Positions 17,150 through 25,888 of a stretch of DNA of 64,000 nucleotides are shown one piece after another (the first letter of the stretch is position 1; the number at the start of each line of letters is the position of its first letter). The position numbers were made by a program, and so were the translations under genes. The notes under the pieces are model-generated. The model ran no database searches. It saw only the letters and a list, made by a program, of their open reading frames with translations, and was not told where the DNA came from. This DNA is from CAIQQQ01 sp040399685 (lineage in GTDB: Bacteria; Pseudomonadota; Alphaproteobacteria; Acetobacterales; Acetobacteraceae): NCBI GenBank assembly GCA_040399685.1, contig JBBART010000004.1, forward strand, positions 1 to 64,000, read 5' to 3'.

Positions 17150-18781
17150 TTATTTCGCCAGCGACGCCCGCAACATGCGGCGCAGTTCGTATTTCTGGAT
17201 CTTACCCGTCGCGGTCTTGGGCAAGGCGGTGAAGGTGATTCGCTTCGGCACTTTGAAGCGGGCCATGTTGTCGCGGCAGAACGTGATGACTTTGGCTTCG
17301 GTCACATCCTCGGCACCTGGGCGCAGGGTGACGAAGGCGTGCGGAACCTCGCCCCATTTCTCGTCATCCTCGGCCACCACGGCGGCTTCCATGATGTCGG
17401 GGTGGCGGTAGAGAACGTCCTCCACTTCCAGCGATGAAATATTCTCGCCGCCGGAGATGATAATGTCCTTCGAGCGGTCCTTGATCTCCACGTAGGTGTC
17501 CGGGTGCATCACCCCCAGGTCGCCGCTGTGAAACCAGCCGCCTTCGAACGCTGCCTTGGTGGCGCGGGGGTTTTTCAAATACCCCTTCATCACCGTGTTG
17601 CCGCGCAACATCAGCTCGCCCATCGTGGCGGCATCGTGCGGCACAACGTGCATCTGCGCGTCCATCACCTGCGCATCGTCGGCCAACGGATGCGGCACGC
17701 CCTGGCGGGACAGGAAGCGGGCGCGCTCCGCCACGCTCATCTCGTCCAATCCGGGCTGCCACATGCAGACGGTCAGCGGGCCGTAGACCTCGGTCAGCCC
17801 ATAGACATGGCCGACGGCGAAGCCGCGCTGTTCCATGGCGGCGATGACCGGGGTTGGCGGGGCGGCGCCGCCGGTGAAGATCTTGGCGGTGTGGTCGAAC
17901 GCCTTCACGGCGTCGGCCGGCGCGTGGATCAGCATCGTCATCACCACTGGCGCCGCGCACATATGCGTCACCTTGTGCTCGGCGATCAGCGTGTAGATCA
18001 GCGCCGGGTCAACACGGCGCAGGCACACATGGGTGCCGCCTTGCATGTTTACGCCCCAGGTGAAGGTCCAGCCGTTGCAGTGAAACATCGGCAGCGTCCA
18101 CAGGTACACGCTGCGGGTGGTCATTTCCGTGGCCAGCGCCAGGCCGGCGGCGTTGAGATAGGCGCCGCGATGGTGGCACACCACGCCCTTCGGATCGCCG
18201 GTGGTGCCGGAGGTGTAGCCGAGCGAGATCGCATCCCACTCATCGGCGGGGAGCTTGACGGGGAAGTGCGGATCGCCGCCCGCGATGAAATCCTCGTATT
18301 CCTGGCCAAGCACTTCGCCGGCCGTGGTCAGCGCGTCATCGATGCCGATCACCAGCGGCGGATGCTCCATCTGCTCCAGGGCCTGGGCGGCGATGGGCGC
18401 CAGCTCGCGGTCCACGAGGAGGATTTTCGCTTCGCTGTGCTGCAAGATGAACGCCACGGTCGGCGCATCGAGCCTTGTGTTGATGGCGCAGATGACGCCG
18501 CCGGTCATGGGAATGCCGGTATGGGCCTCCAGCAGCGCCGGGATGTTCGGGGCGAACACCGCCACCGTGTCGCCGCGCCCGATGCCGTGGGCGGCGAGGG
18601 CGGAGGCCAGGCGCCGGCAGCGTTCGAACATCTGCGCATAGGTGATGCGGCGGTCGCCATGAATGATGGCCACCCGATCCGGATAGACACGGGCAGCCCG
18701 CACAAGAAATGAAATCGGCGACAGCACCACGTGGTTGGCCGGGTTCTTGTCAAGATCCTCGTCGTACATCGTGGACGGCAT
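17150..18781 (-). CDS. AMP-forming acyl-CoA synthetase (medium-chain/AlkK-like)
   Basis: 543 residues. ANL superfamily motifs are complete: YTSGTTGDPKGV (P-loop), VYGLTEVYGP, GWFHSGDLGVMHPDTYVEIKD (hinge, split in this order) and the acyl-adenylate lysine in KTATGKIQKYELR. The order and the early NPANHVVLSPISFL are typical of AlkK-type fatty-acid and aryl-acid ligases. It forms acyl-CoA with ATP in the cytoplasm. It is the last gene of an operon with acyl-CoA dehydrogenase, an APH kinase and a DUF6285 protein. Confidence 0.88.
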   Translation of the reverse strand: MPSTMYDEDLDKNPANHVVLSPISFLVRAARVYPDRVAIIHGDRRITYAQMFERCRRLASALAAHGIGRGDTVAVFAPNIPALLEAHTGIPMTGGVICAINTRLDAPTVAFILQHSEAKILLVDRELAPIAAQALEQMEHPPLVIGIDDALTTAGEVLGQEYEDFIAGGDPHFPVKLPADEWDAISLGYTSGTTGDPKGVVCHHRGAYLNAAGLALATEMTTRSVYLWTLPMFHCNGWTFTWGVNMQGGTHVCLRRVDPALIYTLIAEHKVTHMCAAPVVMTMLIHAPADAVKAFDHTAKIFTGGAAPPTPVIAAMEQRGFAVGHVYGLTEVYGPLTVCMWQPGLDEMSVAERARFLSRQGVPHPLADDAQVMDAQMHVVPHDAATMGELMLRGNTVMKGYLKNPRATKAAFEGGWFHSGDLGVMHPDTYVEIKDRSKDIIISGGENISSLEVEDVLYRHPDIMEAAVVAEDDEKWGEVPHAFVTLRPGAEDVTEAKVITFCRDNMARFKVPKRITFTALPKTATGKIQKYELRRMLRASLAK

Positions 18782-18798
18782 GTTCCGAATCCCTTTTT

Positions 18799-19110
18799 CT
18801 ATTCACCAACCTTTCCGGCTGGCTTGCTGCTGATGGCGCATCGGTCCTGGCAATACGCCAGAAGTCGTTCGACCATTTCGTCGTTGTCATCATACCGGCC
18901 GGCGCGAATATCAGCGCAAATTTCAGCCGCATTCTCGAAGTCGTCAACATCGCCATATTGCGCCGCCCGGCCGGCAATCGCCATGGCATTGGCGATCATC
19001 AGCGCCTTGAACCGCGCATCGCCGGTCAGATGCGGCACGATGTCTTGCAACAAGGTCGCACGGGCGATTTTCAACAGGTCGGCGGGGCCGGGTTCTGCAA
19101 TGCCGCTCAT
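18799..19110 (-). CDS. DUF6285 domain protein
   Basis: 103 residues, mostly helical and acidic toward the middle (YGDVDDFENAAEICADIRAG). It matches what I know of DUF6285 proteins, which occur beside an aminoglycoside-phosphotransferase-like kinase and an acyl-CoA dehydrogenase as here. ATGA overlap with the kinase gene implies coupled translation. The function is unknown; the constant pairing suggests a subunit or regulator of the kinase. Conserved charged residues (RAGRYDDNDEMVERLL) might form the interaction surface. Confidence 0.75.
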   Translation of the reverse strand: MSGIAEPGPADLLKIARATLLQDIVPHLTGDARFKALMIANAMAIAGRAAQYGDVDDFENAAEICADIRAGRYDDNDEMVERLLAYCQDRCAISSKPAGKVGE

Positions 19111-20087
19111 GCCAAGGCTCGCATGATATCAAGTTCCAGTTCGGGGACGATATGGCCGGTCAATGCCAGTTCCAGGCTTGGTTCTGTGCCCGAGATATGC
19201 CGCTTGGCCTGGGAAATGGCGATCACGGCCCAGCGGATGGTGGCGGCGATTTCCCAATAGCGCACGCGGGCATCGTCGACGACGCGGCCCGAGGCAGCCT
19301 GATACGCCGCATACAACGCCGCCCGCGAGCCCACGCCGCCGACTTCATGCGGTGAGCCGAACCGCCAGCATTTGGCGCATAGCCAGCCGAGATCCTCATG
19401 CGGATCACCCCAGCCGGCAAACTCCCAGTCCAGCACGCCGGTGATGCCGTGCTCATCGACCATGTAGTTGCCGGTGCGGAAATCGTTGTGGCACAGCACG
19501 ATGTCCACCGCCGGCTGCGCGGTGCGTTCCAGATGCCGCAGGCCAAATTCCAGCACCGGGTGGTGCGTGCGGCCATGATCGAGATGCGCCCGCATGTCGG
19601 CCACGAAGCGCAGGCCGGGGGCCGTGGCGGGGTGCCGCGCCAGGAAATCCAAACCGCCATGCGCAGGCGTGATCGCATGAATCCGCGCCAGTTCCCGTCC
19701 CAGCGCCTCGACCAGCTTGTCCCGCCCGCCGCCCAGCGTGTCGCTGCGCACAATCCGGTGTGCTGCGGCCACGCCCTCGACGCGGCGCATGATGAAGAAC
19801 GCTGTGCCGATCACCGAGAGGTCGGTGCAGAGCATCAGCGGCTCCGGCACCGTCACGCCCGCTTTATGCGTGACGGCCAGCAGCGCGAACTCCTCGGCAC
19901 GCGGCCGGCTGTGCGACAGGGTGGCGGCGGAATCGGTGCGCAGCACCCAGGCCTGTGGCGTGCCGTCCACCAGAACATCCAGCTTCCAGTTCTGTTGGAT
20001 GGCACCGCCCGACATCAGCGACATCGCAACGATGCTGACCCCATCCGGCAACCACGCCGCCAGCGCCGAACGGCGTGGCTCATCCAT
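19107..20087 (-). CDS. APH/ACAD10-type phosphotransferase family protein
   Basis: 326 residues from ATG 20087, which overlaps the dehydrogenase stop by 8 bp. Kinase-like motifs: SGGAIQQNWKLDV (nucleotide loop), VLCHNDFRTGNYMV (catalytic loop HxDxxxxN) and GVLDWEFAGWGDP (metal-binding DWE). Together with an acyl-CoA dehydrogenase this resembles the human ACAD10/11 pairing, where the kinase phosphorylates a 4-hydroxyacyl-CoA so the dehydrogenase-like partner can eliminate phosphate. That the bacterial operon does the same is inference from this resemblance. No antibiotic role is implied. Confidence 0.83.
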   Translation of the reverse strand: MDEPRRSALAAWLPDGVSIVAMSLMSGGAIQQNWKLDVLVDGTPQAWVLRTDSAATLSHSRPRAEEFALLAVTHKAGVTVPEPLMLCTDLSVIGTAFFIMRRVEGVAAAHRIVRSDTLGGGRDKLVEALGRELARIHAITPAHGGLDFLARHPATAPGLRFVADMRAHLDHGRTHHPVLEFGLRHLERTAQPAVDIVLCHNDFRTGNYMVDEHGITGVLDWEFAGWGDPHEDLGWLCAKCWRFGSPHEVGGVGSRAALYAAYQAASGRVVDDARVRYWEIAATIRWAVIAISQAKRHISGTEPSLELALTGHIVPELELDIMRALA

Positions 20088-21288
20088 GGCTGCCAGGCCC
20101 CCAGGCAAAGAATTCGGTGCCTTCACGACGCAATGTGTTCGCCAGCACCATGCGGTGCACTTCCGACGCCCCGTCCACCAGCCGCGCCTGACGGGCGTAG
20201 CGATACATCCACTCGATGATTGTGTCCTTCGAGTAGCCGCGTGCGCCCAGAAGCTGGAGGGCGGTATCGACGGATTTTTGCAGCGCATCGGCCACGACGA
20301 CCTTGGCCATCGACACCTCCTTGCGTGCAAAATCGCCCTGGTCGAGCTTCCAGGCGGCATGCATCGTCAATAGCCTGCCGATCTGGATGTCCATCGCGGC
20401 CGAGCCGACCATGCCTTGCACGCTTTCATGATCCACCAGCTTGGCGCCGAAGCTGGCGCGTGTCTCGATATGATCGGTGGCGATTTCCAGGGCCCGGCGG
20501 GCGAGGCCGGTCCAGCGCATGCAATGCGTCAGGCGCGCCGGGCCAAGGCGGATCTGCGTCAGTTTCAGGCCGTCACCGACATTCATCAGCAGGTTGGCTT
20601 CGGGAATCTCCAGCCCGTCAAACAACAATTCGCAATGCCCGCCATGTTCTTCCGGCCCCATGATCGGGATGCGGCGCACGATCTCCCAACCCGGCTGGTC
20701 GGCATGGAACAGGAAGGCGCTCAAGCCCTTGCGGCTGTCGTCAGACGTGCGGGCGATCAGGATGAAGTGCTTGGCCGCCTCAGCGCCGGTGATGAACCAT
20801 TTGCGGCCATGGATTTTCCAGCCGGTGTTGGTGCGCGTGGCGGTGGTGTAGGTCAGCGCCGGGTCGGACCCGCAACCATCCGGTTCGGTCATGGCAAACG
20901 CGCTTTGTACCTCACCGTCCACGATCGGTTGCAGGAACATCCGCTTCTGGTCGTCGGTCGCCACCTGTTCCAGCACGCGCATGTTGCCGTCATCGGGGGC
21001 GGCGGCGTTGAACACCACGGGGCCGAAGATGGAACGGTTCATTTCCTCATAGCACGGCGCGATTTCCGCCAGTTTCAGCCCTCCGCCACCGCGTGCGATG
21101 GGCATGCTGAGCGCCCATAGACCCTGCGCCCGTGCCTCGGTGCGCAATTCGGCCAGCAGGCCGAGATTGATGTTTTCATGCTCGTCATAGGTGGAGCGAT
21201 GGGCTTCGAGCGGGATCAGCCTGGTGTCGACGAAGTGGCGTATGGCGGCGCGGGTGCGTTCGGCGTTTGGGCTGAGCGTGAAGTCCAT
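20080..21288 (-). CDS. Acyl-CoA dehydrogenase, ACAD10/11-like
   Basis: 402 residues. The FAD and substrate motifs are AFAMTEPDGCGSDP (near 130) and WFITGAEAA, with the C-terminal domain RARLVDGASEVHRMVLANTL-like helix bearing the catalytic-region acid. Length and the final pattern fit the ACAD10/11 and long-chain branches. It is the first gene of the four-gene operon 21288-17150. With the kinase and ligase it likely breaks down an unusual (for example 4-hydroxy) fatty acid. Confidence 0.87.
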   Translation of the reverse strand: MDFTLSPNAERTRAAIRHFVDTRLIPLEAHRSTYDEHENINLGLLAELRTEARAQGLWALSMPIARGGGGLKLAEIAPCYEEMNRSIFGPVVFNAAAPDDGNMRVLEQVATDDQKRMFLQPIVDGEVQSAFAMTEPDGCGSDPALTYTTATRTNTGWKIHGRKWFITGAEAAKHFILIARTSDDSRKGLSAFLFHADQPGWEIVRRIPIMGPEEHGGHCELLFDGLEIPEANLLMNVGDGLKLTQIRLGPARLTHCMRWTGLARRALEIATDHIETRASFGAKLVDHESVQGMVGSAAMDIQIGRLLTMHAAWKLDQGDFARKEVSMAKVVVADALQKSVDTALQLLGARGYSKDTIIEWMYRYARQARLVDGASEVHRMVLANTLRREGTEFFAWGPGSHG

Positions 21289-21336
21289 TATGCGTGTCCC
21301 TGTTTTAGAGGATTTTTATTGTAAAATAGGCAAGGG

Positions 21337-21457
21337 CTTCTTTTTCTGAAGAAAAAGAAGCAAAAAAGACTTTCATTCATTTTATATGGCGCTGTATTGG
21401 CCCTGAAACCGGGCCATTGGATGAAAGTTTTTTGGTTCTTTTTTTTCAAAAAAGAAC
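21337..21457. repeat. AT-rich fold-back repeat, copy 2
   Basis: The left hairpin 21337-21360 is identical to copy 1. The right hairpin pairs 21435-21444 with 21448-21457. The centre is different and holds its own small hairpin, GGCCC with GGGCC. Inner flanks CAAAAAAGACTTTCAT and ATGAAAGTTTTTTGG are complementary, so the whole element can also fold as one long stem. It lies between the hldD 3' end and the start of the acyl-CoA dehydrogenase gene, both minus strand. Confidence 0.8.
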
Positions 21458-21473
21458 AACTTCCTTCCCGGCT

Positions 21474-22454
21474 TCACCGAAATTTATCCTCCGCGCGCAG
21501 GTAATCGCGCACATAGCGCGTGACACCGTTTTCCAGCGTGGTGAAGTCCTGGTTGTAGCCCAGCGCCCGCAGGCGGCCCATCTCGGCGCAGGTGTAATAT
21601 TGATAGGCGGGGCGAATGCTCTCCGGCATGTCGATGAAGTTGATGCGCGGGGTATCGTCGCAGGCCAGCACGGCAGCTTTGGCCAGATCGGCAAAGCTGC
21701 GGGCGATGCCGGTGCCGACATTGAGAATGCCGGCCGGTTTGGTACGCGCGGCCAGCCACAGCATCACGGCCACCACGTCATCGACATGGATGAAGTCGCG
21801 CAGCTGCTCTCCGTCGGCAAAGCCTTCTTTGTAGGACTTGAACAGTTGCACCGAACCGCCCGGGCGATGGGCAGCCACGATCTTGGAGACCAGGCTCTGC
21901 ATCGCGCCCTTGTGGTATTCGTTCGGACCATAGACGTTGAAGAACCGCAGCCCCGCCCACACCGGCGGCGCCTTGTGCGCATGGTTGTTCAGCACCCAGC
22001 AATCGAACAGCCACTTGCTCCACCCGTACAGATTGAGCGGACGAAGCTTGCTGACCTGCTCAAGGTCGTTGCTGTCGTCAAAGCCCAATGCGCCATCGCC
22101 ATAGGTGGCGGCCGAGGACGCATAGATGAACGCAATGCCGTGCCGCACACAGGCGTTCCACAGATCCACCGACGCCTTGAAGTTGCGCTGAACGATGAGG
22201 TCGGCATCCGTCGCGGTGGTCTCGGAAATCGCGCCCAGATGATAGATGACGCTGATCCGCCCGGCATGCGCCTCGACGTAATCATGCAGATCCGCGGGCA
22301 ATACGATATCGGCCACCGGGTGCTTGGCGATGTTGCGCCATTTGGCTTCGGCACCGAGCCAGTCGCACACCACGATCTCGTCCTCGCCCTGGGCGTGCAG
22401 GGCTGCGACGACGTTCGATCCGATGAATCCGGCCCCGCCGGTGACGATAATCAT
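21474..22454 (-). CDS. hldD: ADP-L-glycero-D-manno-heptose 6-epimerase
   Basis: 326 residues. The N-terminal NAD(P) loop is VTGGAGFIGSN, and the extended SDR catalytic motif is YGWSKWLFD (Tyr and Lys present) with SSAATYGDG before it. LRFFNVYGPNEYHKGAMQS is characteristic of heptose epimerases. It converts ADP-D-glycero- to ADP-L-glycero-manno-heptose for the lipopolysaccharide inner core. The start overlaps the hldE stop (ATGA), so the two act in one transcript. Confidence 0.93.
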   Translation of the reverse strand: MIIVTGGAGFIGSNVVAALHAQGEDEIVVCDWLGAEAKWRNIAKHPVADIVLPADLHDYVEAHAGRISVIYHLGAISETTATDADLIVQRNFKASVDLWNACVRHGIAFIYASSAATYGDGALGFDDSNDLEQVSKLRPLNLYGWSKWLFDCWVLNNHAHKAPPVWAGLRFFNVYGPNEYHKGAMQSLVSKIVAAHRPGGSVQLFKSYKEGFADGEQLRDFIHVDDVVAVMLWLAARTKPAGILNVGTGIARSFADLAKAAVLACDDTPRINFIDMPESIRPAYQYYTCAEMGRLRALGYNQDFTTLENGVTRYVRDYLRAEDKFR

Positions 22455-23914
22455 GCGCCCACCTTTTCATTTGCCCGCGTGATGATGTTGGTCGTGCTGT
22501 GGCCTTGTTCGAAATCCAGAAGTGCCACCTCGCCGCCATGCGCCAGCACCACGTCATGGCCGATAATCTGATCGATGCTGCCCCAATCGGCCCCTTTGAA
22601 CAGCATGTTCGGCAGCAGCCTGGTGATCACGTCCAGCGGCGTGTCCTGCTCGAACAGCACCACCAGATCGGACGCCGCCATGCCGGCCATTACGGTGGCG
22701 CGGGCCTGTTCGTTCTGCACCGGGCGGGTTGGGCCTTTGAGGCGCTTGACGGAGGCATCGCTGTTCAGCGCCACCACCAGCCGGTCGCATCGTGCGCGGG
22801 CGCGGGTCAGCAGGCGGACATGGCCGGGATGGATGAGGTCGAAACAGCCATTGGTGAAGCCCACCACCAGCCCCTCGGCGCGCCATGCCGCCACGCGGGT
22901 GGCGGCTTCGTCCAGGCTCACGCATTTCTCGTCCAGCGGCAGCGCCAGCACTGGCGGCATCAGGGCGGCTGCCAACTCTGCGTGGGTGACCGTGGCGGTG
23001 CCTTGCTTGGCAACCGAAAGGCCTGCGGCGACGTTGGCCACGCGGGCGGCCTCGGCCATGTCCGCACCGCTCGCCAGCATGACGGCAAAGCTCGCCATCA
23101 GCGTGTCGCCGGCGCCGGACACATCGGCCACTTCCAGCGCGTGCGTGGGCAGATGCAACGGCGGGGCCGAGCGCCGGACCAGGGTGAGGCCCTTTTCAGA
23201 GCGAGTGACCAGCACGGCATCGGCACCGCTAGACTCCAGTGCCGCCTGTCCGGCCGCCACGGCGCCGGCATCGTCGGCGGCGGAAATGCCGGTGGCGGCG
23301 GTGACTTCCAGTTCGTTGGGCGTCAGCACGGTCACCCGCGCATAGGCCGCCAGATCGGCGCGCTTCGGATCGGCGATCACCGGCTTGTGGGCCGCGCGGG
23401 CGAGGGCGATGGCGCGGGCGAGGACAGGGTCCGACAGCACGCCCTTGGCATAGTCGGACAGCACGACGATGTCGCAGCCCGGCAAGGCGGCCTCATAGGC
23501 GGACAGCAACGCGCCGGCGGCCTCAGGGCCCACGGGAGCCGTTGTTTCCTCATCCAGCCGCAACAACTGATGCGCGCCGGACATGAAGCGGGTTTTGACG
23601 GTGGTGGGGCGCCCAGCCTCGGCCACCGCGTGCAGCACGATGGCGCCGGCTTCCGCATTGACCGTGGCGATCACCTCGCGCCCGGCCTCGTCATCGCCGA
23701 TCAGGCCGAGCAGGATGGCGTGCGCACCGAGCGCCACCACGTTCTTGGCAACGTTTCCGGCGCCGCCCAGCACGGCCTGCGCCCGCTGGGCGCGCAGCAC
23801 GGGAATGGGCGCCTCGGGGGAGATGCGCCGCACCTCGCCGAACACGTAGCGGTCCAACATGATGTCGCCGAACACCAGCACGGTGCAGGCCGGAAACTGC
23901 GGAAGCGTGGTCAC
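22451..23914 (-). CDS. hldE: Bifunctional heptose-7-phosphate kinase / heptose-1-phosphate adenylyltransferase
   Basis: 487 residues from GTG 23914 (AAGGA 11 bases upstream); this avoids the long overlap with nth that the frame up to 24070 would give, and fits the usual 470-490 aa. The N-terminal two thirds are a PfkB-type sugar kinase (GDIMLDRYVFG, GGAGNVAKN, DVSGAGDTLMAS with the catalytic Asp). The C-terminal third is a cytidylyltransferase-like domain (GFTNGCFDLIHPGHV, with HPGH). It supplies ADP-heptose to HldD. gmhA and gmhB are not in the window. Confidence 0.92.
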   Translation of the reverse strand: MTTLPQFPACTVLVFGDIMLDRYVFGEVRRISPEAPIPVLRAQRAQAVLGGAGNVAKNVVALGAHAILLGLIGDDEAGREVIATVNAEAGAIVLHAVAEAGRPTTVKTRFMSGAHQLLRLDEETTAPVGPEAAGALLSAYEAALPGCDIVVLSDYAKGVLSDPVLARAIALARAAHKPVIADPKRADLAAYARVTVLTPNELEVTAATGISAADDAGAVAAGQAALESSGADAVLVTRSEKGLTLVRRSAPPLHLPTHALEVADVSGAGDTLMASFAVMLASGADMAEAARVANVAAGLSVAKQGTATVTHAELAAALMPPVLALPLDEKCVSLDEAATRVAAWRAEGLVVGFTNGCFDLIHPGHVRLLTRARARCDRLVVALNSDASVKRLKGPTRPVQNEQARATVMAGMAASDLVVLFEQDTPLDVITRLLPNMLFKGADWGSIDQIIGHDVVLAHGGEVALLDFEQGHSTTNIITRANEKVGA

Positions 23915-23958
23915 GCGTGGGGCGATCCTTGGTTGCCTGTGTCTGCAATAGCCTGAAA

Positions 23959-24660
23959 TCAGACCTTTGGGAGAGCCTTGATCTTCAACCGGCACCATTT
24001 GGCGCCCACGCACCGCCAGCATTCGGGCGCCCGCGCCTTGCACACGTAACGGCCGTGTAGAATCAGCCAATGATGCGCGTCGCGCAGCATATCGGCCGGG
24101 ATTCGGCGCATCAGCTTGTCCTCTACCTCCCGCACGTTCTTGCCCGGGGCGAGGCCGGTACGGTTGCCGAGGCGGAAGATATGCGTGTCCACCGCCATCG
24201 CCGACTCGCCGAACGCCACGTTCAGCACCACATTGGCGGTCTTGCGGCCCACGCCCGGCAGGGCTTCCAGCGCGGCGCGGTCATGCGGCACCTCGCTGTT
24301 GTGACGCTCGATCAACTGGGCGGACAGCGCATGCACATGGCGCGCCTTGGCCTGCCACAGGCCGATGGTACGGATATGCCGGCCGATTTCGTCCACCCCG
24401 AGTGCGACCATCGCGGCCGGATTGGGGGCGGCGGCGAACAATCCCACGGTGGCTTTGTTCACCGCCGCGTCGGTGGTCTGGGCTGACAGCACAACGGCCA
24501 CCAGCAGTGTGTAGGCGTCTGAATAGACCAGATCGCTTTTGGCGTCTGGATGCGCCGCCGCCAGCGCTTCCAGGAACAGGCGCGTATCCGCCAAGGTCAT
24601 TTGCGGGGAGCGGATGGGGTTGGTGGCGGAAATCTTCGAAGCTGCCGGTTTGGATGCCAT
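23959..24660 (-). CDS. nth: Endonuclease III
   Basis: 233 residues. The helix-hairpin-helix with catalytic lysine is LPGVGRKTAN (K140), and the catalytic aspartate is D158 in AVDTHIFRLGNR. Cysteines 207, 214, 217 and 223 have the C-x6-C-x2-C-x5-C spacing of the 4Fe-4S cluster. It is a DNA glycosylase/AP lyase for oxidised pyrimidines. The first 20 residues precede the conserved core and ATG 24600 is an alternative start. Confidence 0.94.
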   Translation of the reverse strand: MASKPAASKISATNPIRSPQMTLADTRLFLEALAAAHPDAKSDLVYSDAYTLLVAVVLSAQTTDAAVNKATVGLFAAAPNPAAMVALGVDEIGRHIRTIGLWQAKARHVHALSAQLIERHNSEVPHDRAALEALPGVGRKTANVVLNVAFGESAMAVDTHIFRLGNRTGLAPGKNVREVEDKLMRRIPADMLRDAHHWLILHGRYVCKARAPECWRCVGAKWCRLKIKALPKV

Positions 24661-24723
24661 GCCAGCAGTTTTCTAGCGCCTTGCAGGGGCTGGCAAGTCG
24701 GGCGGGCGTTCTATTTGTAGGAG

Positions 24724-25242
24724 ATGGAGAATGCCACCTTGTTCCAGGCTGTGATCGTGCCGCATCGCAGCCTATCCGCGCGCGGCCTGCGACGGCTGCT
24801 GATCGTGATTTGCACCATGTGCATCGCGTCCGCATCGGTGTTTGTCTGGATGGGCGCATGGCCGGTGGGTGGGTTTACCGGCATTGAGATGCTGCTGGCG
24901 GCGCTGCTGTTCCGCCTCAACGCCCGGGCGGTGCGTGGGTCAGAGGTGGTGCTGCTCACCGAGCTCGGCCTGCGCGTGATGCGCACCGATCCGGGTGGCC
25001 AGAAGCGCGAACTCCTGTTGCAGCCGGCCTGGCTCAACGTGATTCTGGAGGAGCGGCCCGGCCGTGTGCCAGGGCTGTTGCTCATGGCGCGACACACCCG
25101 CGTGGAAATTGGGCGGGCCCTGGGCGAGGACGAAAAGCGCGATCTGGCGCAGGCGCTGGCGGGGGCGCTGGATCGGATGCGCAACCCGCGCTTCGACAAC
25201 CCGCAATTGCGCATGCCGGACGATACCCGACCCACCCCGTAG
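24724..25242 (+). CDS. DUF2244 integral membrane protein
   Basis: 172 residues. The opening LFQAVIVPHRSLSARGLRRLL is the typical DUF2244 start, followed by two membrane segments (LLIVICTMCIASASVFVWMG and IEMLLAALLFRLNA) and a cytoplasmic domain of about 100 residues. Function is unknown; the family is common in alphaproteobacteria. TAGGAG directly abuts ATG 24724, which is closer than usual, so initiation may be weak or begin a few codons on. The stop codon lies inside the large inverted repeat at 25214-25260. Confidence 0.72.
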   Translation: MENATLFQAVIVPHRSLSARGLRRLLIVICTMCIASASVFVWMGAWPVGGFTGIEMLLAALLFRLNARAVRGSEVVLLTELGLRVMRTDPGGQKRELLLQPAWLNVILEERPGRVPGLLLMARHTRVEIGRALGEDEKRDLAQALAGALDRMRNPRFDNPQLRMPDDTRPTP

Positions 25243-25260
25243 GTCGGGTATCGTCCGGCA
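25214..25260. terminator. 19-bp perfect inverted repeat, bidirectional terminator / REP-like element
   Basis: The arms 25214-25232 and 25242-25260 are perfect complements (TGCCGGACGATACCCGACC and its complement) around a 9-nt loop. It lies between convergent DUF2244 and the XRE regulator gene, takes in the DUF2244 stop and ends 4 bp before the regulator stop. No T run follows, so it may act as an mRNA 3' stabiliser. The right arm shares the core GTAGGTCGGGTATCG with 10921-10981. Confidence 0.65.
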
Positions 25261-25264
25261 TTTG

Positions 25265-25765
25265 TTAAACGTCGCCCTCCGGCGTCAGCGACTTCACCAA
25301 CTCGAACACCCGCTTGCGCACGCCCGTGTCGGTGATGCGGTAATAGGCCCGCACCAATTCCAGCGTTTCGCGGCGGTTGAGCGTGTCGTCGTTGCCGAAT
25401 CCGTCCTGGGCCTCGGAAAAGCCCATTGCGCGGCGGGCGCCTTGGGTGCCGGATTGGCCGCCATAGGTCTGCGCCAGCTTCTCGGGCATGTCGTCGTAAA
25501 AGAAGCTGATCGGCACATCGAGCACGCGTGACAGGTCGAACAGTCGTGAGGCGCTCACCCGGTTCACGCCGCGTTCGTATTTCTGAACCTGCTGGAATGT
25601 CAGTCCCAACGCCTCGCCCAAGCGTTCCTGGGACATGCCCATCAGCGTGCGTCGCAGGCGCATTCGTGTGCCGACATGGGCATCGATCGGGCTCTGCTTG
25701 GATTCCTTCTCGGCCTTATCGCCGAAAGGCTTCTGTGCGAACTCATCGTTAAAAGGCGCCTGCAT
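25265..25765 (-). CDS. XRE-family HTH regulator (PraR-like)
   Basis: 166 residues from ATG 25765, preferred because GAGG lies 9 bases upstream; the frame reaches 25888. After a 30-residue polar leader comes the HTH (VGTRMRLRRTLMGMSQERLGE, then LTFQQVQKYERGVNRVSASRL). It continues with the conserved LDVPISFFYDD. This arrangement is shared by a widespread alphaproteobacterial regulator family that includes PraR. The C-terminal part (ETLELVRAYYRI) closes with a helical pair. It is the last gene of the operon that begins with fur. Confidence 0.82.
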   Translation of the reverse strand: MQAPFNDEFAQKPFGDKAEKESKQSPIDAHVGTRMRLRRTLMGMSQERLGEALGLTFQQVQKYERGVNRVSASRLFDLSRVLDVPISFFYDDMPEKLAQTYGGQSGTQGARRAMGFSEAQDGFGNDDTLNRRETLELVRAYYRITDTGVRKRVFELVKSLTPEGDV

Positions 25766-25888
25766 CACCGAGAACCTCAATATGGACATGTCGCTGTGTC
25801 GATTCCCACCGTCAAACGGTGGGTCATCAATCGTTTGCGATTGCCTGTGGTTGTTGCAAAGGTTAACGCTGCAACCGCCAATCGTCAA

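Noticed and set aside
19107..20087. Antibiotic-resistance aminoglycoside phosphotransferase
   Set aside because: Kinase motifs match, but the operon with acyl-CoA dehydrogenase, DUF6285 and an acyl-CoA ligase points to acyl metabolism.
22499..23956. 485-codon plus-strand frame over hldE
   Set aside because: Antisense shadow of a certain gene; low-complexity His/Gly/Arg sequence.
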